In this document: piece by piece, positions 34,669-46,500 of the stretch
Layout: each line of letters opens with the position of its first letter
Position numbering within the stretch: the first letter of the stretch is position 1
DNA from: Bordetella petrii
Lineage (GTDB): Bacteria > Pseudomonadota > Gammaproteobacteria > Burkholderiales > Burkholderiaceae_B
Length of the DNA stretch: 64,000 nucleotides
Direction of reading: 5' to 3'
Assembly (NCBI RefSeq): GCF_000067205.1
Contig: NC_010170.1
Span: 1,860,001 to 1,924,000, forward strand
The notes under the pieces: model-generated
The model's input: only the letters and a program-made list of their open reading frames with translations
Databases searched by the model: none
Told to the model about the DNA's origin: nothing
Translations under genes and position numbers: made by a program

Positions 34669-37332
34669 TCAGCTTAGCCAGGGCGGGGTCTGGCGGTGGA
34701 GGGCGCCGAGTTTTTCGCGCAGGGCCTGGCGTGCTGCCGCCAGGCTGGGGCTGTGCGGGGCGAGCAGGTCGAGTGCCTGCAAGGCGATCCAGTCGGCGCC
34801 GACCTCGAAAAAGTCGCGCAGCCGGGCCCGGGTGTCGCTGCGGCCAAAGCCGTCGGTGCCTACCGTGCGGTACGGGGCGGCGATCCAGGCGCGGATCTGT
34901 TCGGGCACGGCGCGCACGTAGTCGCTGGCGGCCACGACGGGCGCGTCGCCGGGCAGGCATTGCTCGACCCAGGCCGGCGGCGTGTCCAGCCCCAGCGTGC
35001 GCGCGCGCTCGCAGGCGCGGCCGTCGCGCGACAATTCCGAAAAGCTGGTCACGCTCCAGACTTCGGCGGCCACGCCGTGTTCTTGCAGGAGGTCGGCTGC
35101 CCGCAGAGCTTCGCTCAGCATGGGTCCGGCGCCCAGCAGCCGTACTTGTGCCGAACCTGGCGCCACGCGCACCCGGTGCATGCCGCGCAGGATGCCAGTG
35201 CGGGCATCTTCGGTGGGCAGCGTGGGCTGGGGCAGGTTTTCGTTGGTGACGGTCAGGTAATAGAACTCGTCGTGCTGTTCGTCGAGCATGCGTTGCATGC
35301 CGTGCTCCAGAATCACCGCGACTTCATAGGCGTAGGCCGGATCGTAGGCGCGGCAATTGGGCACGGTGGCCGCCACCAGGTGGCTGGAGCCGTCCTGGTG
35401 CTGCAGGCCCTCGCCGCCCAGCGTGGTGCGGCCCGAGGTGGCACCGATGAGAAAGCCGCGGGCGCGCTGGTCGGCGGCGGCCCAGATCAGGTCGCCGATG
35501 CGCTGGAAGCCGAACATCGAGTAATAGATGTAGAACGGCAGCATGGGCAGGCCGTTTACCGAATAACTGGTGCCGGCAGCGGTCCACGAGGAAATGGCCC
35601 CGGCCTCGGTGATGCCTTCTTCCAGGATCTGCCCGTCCAGCGCTTCACGGTAGTACAGCACCGAGCCGATGTCTTCGGGTTCGTACAACTGGCCCTGGGC
35701 GGAATAGATGCCGATCTGCCGGAACAGGTTGGCCATGCCGAAAGTGCGGGCCTCGTCGGCCACGATGGGCACAATGCGGCGGCCCAGCGCCTCGTCTTTG
35801 AGCAAGCCGCCCAGCATGCGCACGATGGCCATGGTGGACGACATTTCCTTGCCATCGGCTTGCAGCGCAAAGCGCGCCCACTGCGCGGCCGGCGGCACGG
35901 GCAGGCGCGGCGCTTCGGTGCGGCGGCGCGGCAGATGGCCGCCCAGCGCCTGCCGCCGCGCCTGCAGGTAGCGCAGCTCGGCGCTGTCGGCGGCCGGTTT
36001 GTAGAACTTCAGCGCCAGGCAGTCGGCGTCGGAAATCGGCAGCGCGAAGCGGTCGCGGAATGCCAGCAGGGTCTCGTCGTCCAGTTTCTTCTGCTGGTGC
36101 GTCGTCATCTTGCCTTGGCCGGCCGCGCCCATGCCGTAGCCCTTTTTTGTCTGCGCCAGGATCACCGTGGGCTGGCCGCGGTGGCGCACGGCGCGGTGGT
36201 AGGCCGCGTGGATTTTCACGATATCGTGTCCGCCGCGGCGCAGGCGGTCGATGGCCTCGTCCGACCAGTCGGCCACCAGGGCGGCCAGCTCGGGGTTCTG
36301 GTTGAAGAAGTGGGCGCGGTTGTAGGCGCCGTCATTGGCGGCAAAGGTCTGGAACTGCCCGTCGACGGTGTGCGCAAAGGCGCGCGCCAGCGCCCCGCCC
36401 GCGTCGCGCGCCAGCAGGGCGTCCCAGTCGCCGCCCCAGACCAGCTTGATGACGTTCCAGCCGGCGCCCGCGTACAGGGTTTCCAGTTCGTCGATGATGC
36501 GGCCGTTGCCGCGCACCGGTCCGTCCAGCCGCTGCAGGTTGCAGTTCACCACGAACACCAGGTTGTCGAGTTTTTCGCGCGCGGCCAGGGTCAGCGCGGC
36601 AATCGATTCGGGTTCGTCCATTTCGCCGTCGCCGAAAATGCCCCACACCTTGCGGTCGGAGGGCTGCGCCAGCGAGCGGTGCTCCAGGTAGCGCATGAAG
36701 CGGGCCTGGTAGATGGCGTTGATGGGGCCGATGCCCATCGACCCCGTGGGAAATTGCCAGAAATCCGGCATCAGCCACGGGTGCGGATACGACGACAGGC
36801 CGCGCAGGCCGCGGGCGCGCGCGGCGATTTCCTGGCGGAAGTGGGCCAGTTCGTCTTCGCCCAGGAAGCCTTCCAGGTAGGCGCGCGCATAGACGCCCGG
36901 CGCCGAGTGCGGCTGCAGATAGACCAGGTCGCCGGCGGCGCCGTCGCGACTGGCGCGGAAGAAATGGTTGAACCCGACCTCGAACAGGTCGGCGGCCGAC
37001 GCATAGCTGGCGATGTGCCCGCCCAGTTCGCCGTGCGCCTGGTTGGCGCGCACCACCATGGCCAGGGCATTCCAGCGGTTGATGGAGGCAATGCGCTCTT
37101 CGATGGCCAGGTCGCCGGGAAAGGGCGGCTCGTCGCGTAGCGGGATGGTGTTCAGGTAGGCGCTGCGCGTCTGGCCGGCGGCGCGCACGCCCAGCGCGGC
37201 GGCCTGGGCCAGCAGTTGATCCACCACATAGGCCGCGCGCGGCACGCCGGCCGCATGCACCAGGGACTGCAGGGCTTCGCGCCACTCGGCGGTTTCGGCG
37301 GGGTCGATGTCTGTGGGCGCGGCGTTGGTCAT
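34669..37332 (-). CDS. Stand-alone homodimeric 2-oxoacid dehydrogenase E1 (AceE/MdeB-like)
   Basis: Thiamine-diphosphate E1 that decarboxylates pyruvate or a related 2-oxoacid such as 2-oxobutyrate. At 887 residues it is the length of AceE-type E1. ThDP and cofactor motifs are GDGEMDEPESIAALTLAARE and LDGPVRGNGRIIDELETLYA, and later QTKKGYGMGAAGQGK and DGSSHLVAATVPNC are present. No E2 or E3 gene follows, unlike a normal pdh operon. The divergent Lrp-type gene recalls the mdeR-mdeB arrangement of pseudomonads, where E1 acts on 2-oxobutyrate. The start is not certain: ATG 37332 or ATG 37362. Confidence 0.8.
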   Translation of the reverse strand: MTNAAPTDIDPAETAEWREALQSLVHAAGVPRAAYVVDQLLAQAAALGVRAAGQTRSAYLNTIPLRDEPPFPGDLAIEERIASINRWNALAMVVRANQAHGELGGHIASYASAADLFEVGFNHFFRASRDGAAGDLVYLQPHSAPGVYARAYLEGFLGEDELAHFRQEIAARARGLRGLSSYPHPWLMPDFWQFPTGSMGIGPINAIYQARFMRYLEHRSLAQPSDRKVWGIFGDGEMDEPESIAALTLAAREKLDNLVFVVNCNLQRLDGPVRGNGRIIDELETLYAGAGWNVIKLVWGGDWDALLARDAGGALARAFAHTVDGQFQTFAANDGAYNRAHFFNQNPELAALVADWSDEAIDRLRRGGHDIVKIHAAYHRAVRHRGQPTVILAQTKKGYGMGAAGQGKMTTHQQKKLDDETLLAFRDRFALPISDADCLALKFYKPAADSAELRYLQARRQALGGHLPRRRTEAPRLPVPPAAQWARFALQADGKEMSSTMAIVRMLGGLLKDEALGRRIVPIVADEARTFGMANLFRQIGIYSAQGQLYEPEDIGSVLYYREALDGQILEEGITEAGAISSWTAAGTSYSVNGLPMLPFYIYYSMFGFQRIGDLIWAAADQRARGFLIGATSGRTTLGGEGLQHQDGSSHLVAATVPNCRAYDPAYAYEVAVILEHGMQRMLDEQHDEFYYLTVTNENLPQPTLPTEDARTGILRGMHRVRVAPGSAQVRLLGAGPMLSEALRAADLLQEHGVAAEVWSVTSFSELSRDGRACERARTLGLDTPPAWVEQCLPGDAPVVAASDYVRAVPEQIRAWIAAPYRTVGTDGFGRSDTRARLRDFFEVGADWIALQALDLLAPHSPSLAAARQALREKLGALHRQTPPWLS

Positions 37333-37468
37333 GGCGGGGCAGGTCTCTGGAGAAGTGCCCATGCTATCGCTTTCGTTCAGGCATGAGTGATCGAAAATGC
37401 GCCAGATCGGCAATGCCGGCGGCATAATGTGCTGCAATAGGAACTTTCTGTGGACAAATGTGCCGACC

Positions 37469-37927
37469 ATGCTGGACAGCACCGACCGCCGTATCCTCTC
37501 TATTCTGCAGACCGATTCCAGCCTCACCAACGTCGAGCTGGCACGACGTGTGCATCTGTCGCCATCGCCCTGTCTGGCGCGCGTGAAGGCCCTGGAGGCC
37601 GCGGGCGTGATCCGCGGCTACGTGGCCCTGGCCGACCCGCTGCAACTGGGGCTGAGCCTGAATGTGTTCATTCAGGTCAGCCTGGAAAAGCAGGTGGAGT
37701 CCGAACTCGAGCGCTTCCAGAATGCCATGGCCGAATGCCCGGAAGTGATGGAGTGCTATCTGATGAGCGGCGATTCCGATTACCTGCTGCGCGTGGTCGT
37801 GCCGGACATGCAGGGGCTGGAGCGCTTCGTGGTGAGCCGCCTGTCGCGCATTCCGGGGGTGCGCAACATCCGTTCGGGGTTTGCGCTGAAGCAGGTCAAG
37901 TACCAGACCGCGTTGCCGCTGGGCTGA
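37469..37927 (+). CDS. Lrp/AsnC-family transcriptional regulator
   Basis: A 152-residue feast/famine regulator. The N-terminal HTH (MLDSTDRRILSILQTDSSLT, then ELARRVHLSPSPCLARVKAL) is followed by the RAM ligand-binding domain (NVFIQVSLEKQVESELERFQ, MSGDSDYLLRVVVPDMQGLE, NIRSGFALKQVKYQTALPL). It is divergent from the E1 gene, with 136 bp between starts, and probably regulates it in response to an amino acid. ATG 37469 gives the family N-terminus; the frame opens earlier without homology. Confidence 0.9.
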   Translation: MLDSTDRRILSILQTDSSLTNVELARRVHLSPSPCLARVKALEAAGVIRGYVALADPLQLGLSLNVFIQVSLEKQVESELERFQNAMAECPEVMECYLMSGDSDYLLRVVVPDMQGLERFVVSRLSRIPGVRNIRSGFALKQVKYQTALPLG

Positions 37928-37988
37928 AGCCGCGGGCGCCATGCGGGCGGCGTAGAATCGACGGATTGTTTTCTGGAGCCGCTATCCC

Positions 37989-40058
37989 ATGACCGCACCC
38001 GCCCGCGTGCCCGATTCGATCACATTGCCTGAACTGACCGTGCGCGGGGTGATCGTCGGCGCGCTGATCACCGTGGTGTTCACTGCGTCGAACGTGTTCC
38101 TGGGATTGAAGGTCGGGCTGACCTTCTCGTCGGCCATTCCGGCGGCGGTGATCTCGATGTCGGTGTTGCGGCTGTTCAAGGACGCCAACATCCTGGAAAA
38201 CAACATGGTGCAGACGCAGGCCTCGGCCGCGGGCACCCTGTCGGCCATTATTTTCATCTTGCCGGCGCTGGTCATGATGGGCCACTGGCAGGGTTTTCCA
38301 TTCTGGCAGACCCTGGGCATCTGCGCGGCCGGCGGCATGCTGGGCGTGATGTTCACGATTCCGCTGCGCCACATCATGGTGGTGCAAAGCGACCTGCCGT
38401 ACCCGGAAGGCGTGGCGGCGGCCGAGATCCTGCGGGTAGGCAGCGGGGGCAGCGACGGGGACGGCAGCGCGGCGGGCAAAACCGGCGCGGGCAAGTCCGC
38501 GCCCACCGGCATGGCCGACATCCTCAGCGGCGCCGGCGTTGCCGCCGCCGTCAGCTTTGCCGGCAACGGGCTGCGCATCCTGGGCGACGGGGTCAGCCTG
38601 TGGCCCACCATCGGCGCGGCCGTCTTCCGCCTGCCCATGGGATTTTCGCTGGCGCTGCTGGGCGCCGGGTACCTGATAGGTATCGTGGCCGGCCTGGCCA
38701 TGCTGACCGGGCTGGTGATTGCCTGGGGCGTGGCCGTGCCGGTGCTGACCTCGCTGGGCACGCTGCCGGCGGGGCAGTCGGTGGCCGATTACGCCACCGG
38801 CCTGTGGAGTTCGCAGGTGCGTTTCATTGGCGCCGGCGTGATCGGGGTGGGCGCCATCTGGACGCTGGCGACGCTGTTCATGCCCATGATGCGCGGCATC
38901 AAGACGTCGTTCGCGGCGTTCGGCTCGGCGGGCAGGGCGGCCCAGGGCGGAGCGCCGCGCACCGAGCAGGACCTGCCGGCGCGCTGGATTTCGCTGGTGA
39001 CGCTGGTGCTGGTCGCCATCCTGGTGGCCACTTTCGCCGTGTTCCTGCGCGCCCAGCCCGTTACGGCGGGCAGCGTGGCGATGCTGGTGGCCTATTCGGT
39101 CGCTTTCGCTTTTATCTTCGGCTTCCTGGTAGCGGCAGCTTGCGGCTACATGGCTGGGCTGGTCGGATCTTCCACCAGCCCGATTTCCGGCGTGGGCATC
39201 GTCGCCATCGTGCTGGTGTCCTTGCTGGTGCTGGCCCTGGAAAGCGCCGGCGGGCTGCTGGCCACCCAGGAGGGCGTGCAGATGGCCATCGCCCTGGCCA
39301 TTTTCACGACCTCGGCGGTCGTGGCGGTGGCCTCGATCTCGAACGACAATCTGCAAGACTTGAAAACCGGCTGGCTGGTGGGGGCAACGCCCTGGCGCCA
39401 GCAGGTGGCGCTGCTGATCGGCTGCGTAGTGGGGGCGGCGGTGATCTCGCCGGTGCTCGAGCTGCTGTACAACGCCTATGGCTTCGCCGATGCGCTGCCG
39501 CGTCCGGGCATGGACCCCGCCGCGGCCCTTTCGGCGCCCCAGGCCACGCTGATGCTGGCCATCGCGCGCGGCATTTTCACGCACCAGTTGAACTGGGCCA
39601 TGATTCTCATCGGCATGGCGGTGGGGCTGGGGCTGATCCTGGTCGACCAGGTCCTGGCGCGCACTTTCGCCGTGGCCCGCATGCCGGTGCTGGCGGTGGG
39701 CATAGGCATCTACCTGCCGCCCACGGTCAGCGCACCGCTGGTGGTAGGGGCGGTGCTGGCCTGGCTGCTTGAGCGCACGTTGCGCGGGCGCGCGCGGCGT
39801 GCCGGGCAAGCGTATGAAACGTATGCCGAGCTGCCCGGCCGGCGCGGCACCCTGCTGGCCTCGGGCCTGATCGTGGGCGAAAGCCTGGTGGGCGTGCTGA
39901 TGGCGGCCATTATCGGCGCCACGGGGCAGGAAGCGCCGTTGGCGCTGGCGGGGGCGAGCTTCGCCGCCACGGCCTCGTGGCTGGGCCTGGCGGTCTTCGT
40001 GCTGGTGGCGGTGCTGTTCTATCGCCGCACGCTGGCCGCCGTGCCGGCACACGCCTAG
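37989..40058 (+). CDS. OPT-family oligopeptide transporter
   Basis: A 689-residue inner-membrane transporter with about sixteen helices. The first segment LTVRGVIVGALITVVFTASN and the NVFLGLKVGLTFSSAIPAAV motif are characteristic of bacterial OPT proteins. Later blocks VQSDLPYPEGVAAAEILRVG and GLVGSSTSPISGVGIVAIVL are family hallmarks. It follows the Lrp-type gene by 61 bp on the same strand and might be co-regulated, bringing in peptides as amino-acid sources. The solute is not known. Confidence 0.9.
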   Translation: MTAPARVPDSITLPELTVRGVIVGALITVVFTASNVFLGLKVGLTFSSAIPAAVISMSVLRLFKDANILENNMVQTQASAAGTLSAIIFILPALVMMGHWQGFPFWQTLGICAAGGMLGVMFTIPLRHIMVVQSDLPYPEGVAAAEILRVGSGGSDGDGSAAGKTGAGKSAPTGMADILSGAGVAAAVSFAGNGLRILGDGVSLWPTIGAAVFRLPMGFSLALLGAGYLIGIVAGLAMLTGLVIAWGVAVPVLTSLGTLPAGQSVADYATGLWSSQVRFIGAGVIGVGAIWTLATLFMPMMRGIKTSFAAFGSAGRAAQGGAPRTEQDLPARWISLVTLVLVAILVATFAVFLRAQPVTAGSVAMLVAYSVAFAFIFGFLVAAACGYMAGLVGSSTSPISGVGIVAIVLVSLLVLALESAGGLLATQEGVQMAIALAIFTTSAVVAVASISNDNLQDLKTGWLVGATPWRQQVALLIGCVVGAAVISPVLELLYNAYGFADALPRPGMDPAAALSAPQATLMLAIARGIFTHQLNWAMILIGMAVGLGLILVDQVLARTFAVARMPVLAVGIGIYLPPTVSAPLVVGAVLAWLLERTLRGRARRAGQAYETYAELPGRRGTLLASGLIVGESLVGVLMAAIIGATGQEAPLALAGASFAATASWLGLAVFVLVAVLFYRRTLAAVPAHA

Positions 40059-40136
40059 CCGCGGCGCCGTGGGCGCGGGTGGTCCGTGGTTTTCGCGTCA
40101 CAGGGTGGCGGCCCGCCGCCCGGGCCGATGCCGTGC

Positions 40137-40158
40137 GATGCCGTCCGTAGACGGCATC
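40137..40158. terminator. Hairpin downstream of the OPT gene
   Basis: A perfect 9-bp stem (GATGCCGTC at 40137-40145, GACGGCATC at 40150-40158) has a CGTA loop. No T-tract follows, so it is a possible factor-dependent end or RNA stabiliser for the OPT message. The 336 bp between the OPT stop and the sucA start hold this and the sucA promoter, and no gene. Confidence 0.4.
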
Positions 40159-40235
40159 ATGGCGGACGTTGCGCCGGCCATGCTGCCGCGGAATGCCGCC
40201 ATGCCCCGGGGTGGGGCCGGCCGCGGCGGCCCGGC

Positions 40236-40265
40236 GAGACAGGCGCAAATCGTAAGGGTTATACT
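40236..40265 (+). promoter_or_regulatory. Candidate sucA promoter
   Basis: GAGACA (40236-40241), an 18-bp spacer and TATACT (40260-40265) form a plausible sigma70 promoter 129 bp before the sucA start. It is the best match in the 336-bp leader. A leader of over 120 nt would result. Confidence 0.4.
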
Positions 40266-40394
40266 TTCAGGCCATACGGCTTTCAAGGCTTGTACGCGCC
40301 TTCTGCCCCTGCTATCCGCTAAACGGGAAGCCCGTGTCGCGGAAGGTTTTCCTGCATCGTATCGAGTGAAGCACTCGTCAAGGTGAAGCAATAT

Positions 40395-43265
40395 ATGTCT
40401 TCCGAATCAGAATCCCTTTCCAATTCGTATTTGTTCGGCGGCAACGCCCCATACGTCGAAGAACTGTACGAATCGTATCTCGACAATCCCGGCTCGGTGC
40501 CCGACAACTGGCGCGAATACTTCGACCAGCTGCAGCACGCGCCCGCCACCGACGGTCAGGAATCCACCCGCGACCAGGCCCACGCGCCCATCGTCCAATC
40601 GTTCGCGCAGCGTGCCCGCACCAATGGCTTCGTGCAGCATTCGGTCCAGCCCGACCTGTCGATGGCCAGCAAGCAGGTGTCGGTACAGTCGCTGATCGCC
40701 GCCTACCGCTCGCTGGGCTCGCGCTGGGCCGATCTCGATCCGCTCAAGCGCCGCGAACGCCCGCCCATTCCTGAACTGGATCCGGCCTTCTACGGCCTGA
40801 CCGAAGCCGACCTGGACCAGACCTACTCGGCCACCAACACGTACTTCACGACCGCCAGCACCATGACGCTGCGCGACATCCTGAAGGCGCTGCGCGACAC
40901 CTACTGTCGCAGCATCGGGGCCGAGTTCACCCATATTTCCGATCCGGCCGCCAAGCGCTGGATCCAGGAACGCCTGGAAAAATCCTTCGGCGCCGCCACC
41001 TACACCGCCGAAGAAAAACGCCACATCCTGCAGCAACTGACCGAATCCGAAGGTCTCGAGCGCTTCCTGCACACCAAGTACGTGGGCCAGAAGCGCTTTT
41101 CGCTGGAAGGCGGCGAAAGCTTCATCGCCTCGATGGACGAAGTGGTGAACCACGCCGGTGAATCGGGCGTCCAGGAAATCGTGGTCGGCATGGCCCACCG
41201 CGGCCGCCTGAACCTGCTCGTGAACATCATGGGCAAAATGCCCGGCGACCTGTTCGCCGAGTTCGAAGGCAAGCACGCCGAAGGCCTGACAGATGGCGAC
41301 GTGAAATACCACAACGGCTTTTCCAGCGATCTTTCCACGCGTGGCGGCCCGGTGCACCTGTCGCTGGCGTTCAACCCGTCGCACCTGGAAATCGTCAACC
41401 CGGTGGTCGAAGGCAGCGTGCGCGCGCGCCAGGAACGCCGCGGCGACCACGAAGGCAAGCAGGTGCTGCCGGTGCTGGTGCACGGCGACGCGGCCTTCGC
41501 CGGCCAGGGCGTGGTCATGGAAACCCTGAACCTGGCGCAGACGCGCGGCTACGGCACGGGCGGCACGCTGCACATCGTCATCAACAACCAGATCGGCTTC
41601 ACCACGTCCGACCCGCGCGATTCGCGTTCCACGCTGTATTGCACCGACGTGGTCAAGATGATCGAGGCCCCGGTGTTCCACGTCAACGGCGACGACCCCG
41701 AAGCCGTGGTGTTCGCCACCAAGCTGGCGCTCGACTACCGCATGCAGTTCAGCCACGACGTGGTGCTGGACATCGTCTGCTTCCGCAAACTGGGGCACAA
41801 CGAGCAAGATACCCCGTCGCTGACCCAGCCGCTCATGTACAAGAGCATCGGCCACCATCCCGGCACCCGCAAGCTGTACGCCGACAAGCTCACCGCGCAA
41901 GGCGTGCTGGCCGAGGGCGAAGGCGACCAGATGGTGAAAGACTACCGCCAGCTCATGGAAGACGGCCAGCGCACCATCGAGCCCGTGCTCACCGACTACA
42001 AGAGCAAGTACGCCATCGACTGGTCGCCCTTCATGGGCGCCAAATGGACCGACCAGGCCGACACCGCGGTGCCGCTGGCCGAACTCAAGCGCATCGGCGA
42101 ACGCATCACCACCGTGCCCGAGGGCTTCACCGTGCACCCGCTGGTGAACAAGCTGCTGAACGACCGCCGCAACATGGCCAAGGGCGAGATGAACCTCGAC
42201 TGGGGCATGGGCGAGCACCTGGCCTTCGCGACGCTGGTGGCCTCGGGCTACGCGGTGCGCATCACCGGCCAGGACTCCGGCCGCGGCACGTTCACGCACC
42301 GCCATGCCGTGCTGCACGACCAGAACCGCGAACGCTGGAACGACGGTACCTACGTGCCGCTGCAGAACGTGTCCGACGGCCAGGCGCCGTTCACCGTCAT
42401 CGACTCGGTGCTGTCCGAAGAAGCGGTGCTTGGCTTCGAATACGGCTATTCCAGCGCCGAGCCCAACACGCTGACCATCTGGGAAGCGCAGTTCGGCGAC
42501 TTCGTCAACGGCGCGCAAGTGGTCATCGACCAGTTCATCAGCTCGGGCGAAGCCAAGTGGGGCCGCCAGTCGGGCCTGACGCTGATGCTGCCGCACGGCT
42601 ATGAAGGGCAGGGCCCGGAACACTCGTCGGGCCGCATCGAGCGCTTCCTGCAGCTGTGCGCCGACAACAACATCCAGGTGGTGCAGCCCACCACGGCTTC
42701 GCAGATCTTCCACCTGCTGCGCCGCCAGATGATCCGGCCGTTCCGCAAGCCGCTGGTTATCTTCACGCCGAAGTCCCTGCTGCGCAACAAAGACGCCGGC
42801 TCGCCCCTGACCGAACTGGCCGGCGGCAGCTTCCGCCCGGTGATCGGCGAACTCGACGACAGCATCGATGCTTCCAAGGTCAAGCGCGTGCTGGCCTGCT
42901 CGGGCAAGGTCTACTACGACCTGGTCAATGCGCGCCGCGAGCGCGAGGCCAGCCACGTGGCCATCGTCCGCGTCGAACAGCTTTACCCGTTCGCCCACAA
43001 GTCGTTCGAGGCCGAATTGCGCAAGTACGGCCAGGCGACCGAGGTCGTCTGGGTGCAAGACGAACCGCAAAACCAGGGTCCGTGGTTCTATGTTCAGCAT
43101 CACTTGTACGAGAACATGGCCGAAGGCCAGAAGCTCGGCTACGCCGGCCGCCCGGCTTCCGCATCGCCCGCGGTGGGCTATCTGGCCAAGCACCAAGAGC
43201 AACAAAAGGCCCTGATCGAACAGGCTTTCGCCGCCAAGTACAAAGGCTTCATGCTGACCAAATAA
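40395..43265 (+). CDS. sucA: 2-Oxoglutarate dehydrogenase E1 component
   Basis: ThDP-dependent decarboxylation of 2-oxoglutarate in the TCA cycle. The 956 residues start with the SucA-specific N-terminus (SYLFGGNAPYVEELYESYLD). Blocks GMAHRGRLNLLVNIMGKMP, LAFNPSHLEIVNPVVEGSV, VNGDDPEAVVFATKLALDYR and LPHGYEGQGPEHSSGRIERF are intact. ATG 40395 has AAGGTG nine bases upstream; an in-frame GTG four codons earlier overlaps that site and is rejected. It is the first gene of sucA-sucB-lpdA. Confidence 0.97.
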   Translation: MSSESESLSNSYLFGGNAPYVEELYESYLDNPGSVPDNWREYFDQLQHAPATDGQESTRDQAHAPIVQSFAQRARTNGFVQHSVQPDLSMASKQVSVQSLIAAYRSLGSRWADLDPLKRRERPPIPELDPAFYGLTEADLDQTYSATNTYFTTASTMTLRDILKALRDTYCRSIGAEFTHISDPAAKRWIQERLEKSFGAATYTAEEKRHILQQLTESEGLERFLHTKYVGQKRFSLEGGESFIASMDEVVNHAGESGVQEIVVGMAHRGRLNLLVNIMGKMPGDLFAEFEGKHAEGLTDGDVKYHNGFSSDLSTRGGPVHLSLAFNPSHLEIVNPVVEGSVRARQERRGDHEGKQVLPVLVHGDAAFAGQGVVMETLNLAQTRGYGTGGTLHIVINNQIGFTTSDPRDSRSTLYCTDVVKMIEAPVFHVNGDDPEAVVFATKLALDYRMQFSHDVVLDIVCFRKLGHNEQDTPSLTQPLMYKSIGHHPGTRKLYADKLTAQGVLAEGEGDQMVKDYRQLMEDGQRTIEPVLTDYKSKYAIDWSPFMGAKWTDQADTAVPLAELKRIGERITTVPEGFTVHPLVNKLLNDRRNMAKGEMNLDWGMGEHLAFATLVASGYAVRITGQDSGRGTFTHRHAVLHDQNRERWNDGTYVPLQNVSDGQAPFTVIDSVLSEEAVLGFEYGYSSAEPNTLTIWEAQFGDFVNGAQVVIDQFISSGEAKWGRQSGLTLMLPHGYEGQGPEHSSGRIERFLQLCADNNIQVVQPTTASQIFHLLRRQMIRPFRKPLVIFTPKSLLRNKDAGSPLTELAGGSFRPVIGELDDSIDASKVKRVLACSGKVYYDLVNARREREASHVAIVRVEQLYPFAHKSFEAELRKYGQATEVVWVQDEPQNQGPWFYVQHHLYENMAEGQKLGYAGRPASASPAVGYLAKHQEQQKALIEQAFAAKYKGFMLTK

Positions 43266-43310
43266 GGTCTGCCGCCGACATCGAACCCCTATTCAACGGA
43301 ACCCATTACC

Positions 43311-44525
<1,215 letters not shown>

Positions 44526-44624
44526 ACGGCCTCGGGCAAGGGTCATGTTTTTTCTGTCGCGACAGGCCGGCAAGCCCCGGCATGCCGCTGGCGCTTAATC
44601 AAATTCCCTCCATTCGAGATCATC

Positions 44625-46052
<1,428 letters not shown>

Positions 46053-46069
46053 TGCGGTGACGGCAGGCA

Positions 46070-46435
46070 GGTGTCAGGCTCCCGCAGGGTGCCTGACACC
46101 GAAGTGGGGCGGATATTCTTGCAGAGGCCGGATTGCCGATTCGCTTCGGTGTCTGACACCTTCGGAGTCAGACACCTGACGGCACAGCGGTAAATGATGG
46201 CCGATTCGCTTCGGTGTCTGACACCTTCGGAGTCAGACACCTGACGGCGCAGCGGTAAATGATGGCCAGTCCGCTTCGGTGTCTGACACATTCGGAGTCA
46301 GACACCTGGCGGCACTGCGGTAAATGATGGCCAGTCCGCTTCGGTGTCTGTCACCTTCGGAGTCAGACACCTGACGGCACTGCGGTAAATGACGGCTGGC
46401 CCGCTTCGGTGTCTGACACTTTCGGGTCAGGCACC
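46070..46435. repeat. Palindromic repeat cluster 3: five exact 65-bp units
   Basis: After a first palindrome (46070-46100, GGTGTCAGGC/GCCTGACACC) come five units at 46142, 46207, 46272, 46337 and 46402, each spaced exactly 65 bp. A unit has GGTGTCTGACACC, then TTCGG, then GTCAGACACC, able to form a 10-bp stem with a UUCG-type loop. A spacer containing GCGGTAAATGATGGCC follows. Units differ at single bases, with some pairs restoring the stem. It fills the 448 bp between lpdA and zapE; the short ORFs there are repeat artefacts. Confidence 0.9.
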
Positions 46436-46460
46436 TGACGATGCTTCTATAAATGGTCGA

Positions 46461-46483
46461 GGCGGCAGGTCCGCCTTTTTTTT
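46461..46483 (+). terminator. Terminator between the repeat cluster and zapE
   Basis: GGCGG (46461-46465) pairs with CCGCC (46471-46475) across a CAGGT loop, followed by eight T residues. It stops transcripts from lpdA and the repeats 18 bp before the zapE ATG, so zapE must use a promoter within or after this region, or read-through. Confidence 0.65.
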
Positions 46484-46500
46484 GGGTTTGCTGCTGCGAC

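Noticed and set aside
40407..43205. 932-codon antisense ORF over sucA
   Set aside because: Shadow of the conserved sucA frame; no recognisable domain.
46142..46435. CRISPR-like array (regular 65-bp spacing)
   Set aside because: The spacers between the palindromes are themselves near-identical, no cas gene is nearby, and the repeats are long hairpins shared with two other clusters. It is a tandem hairpin repeat, not a CRISPR array.
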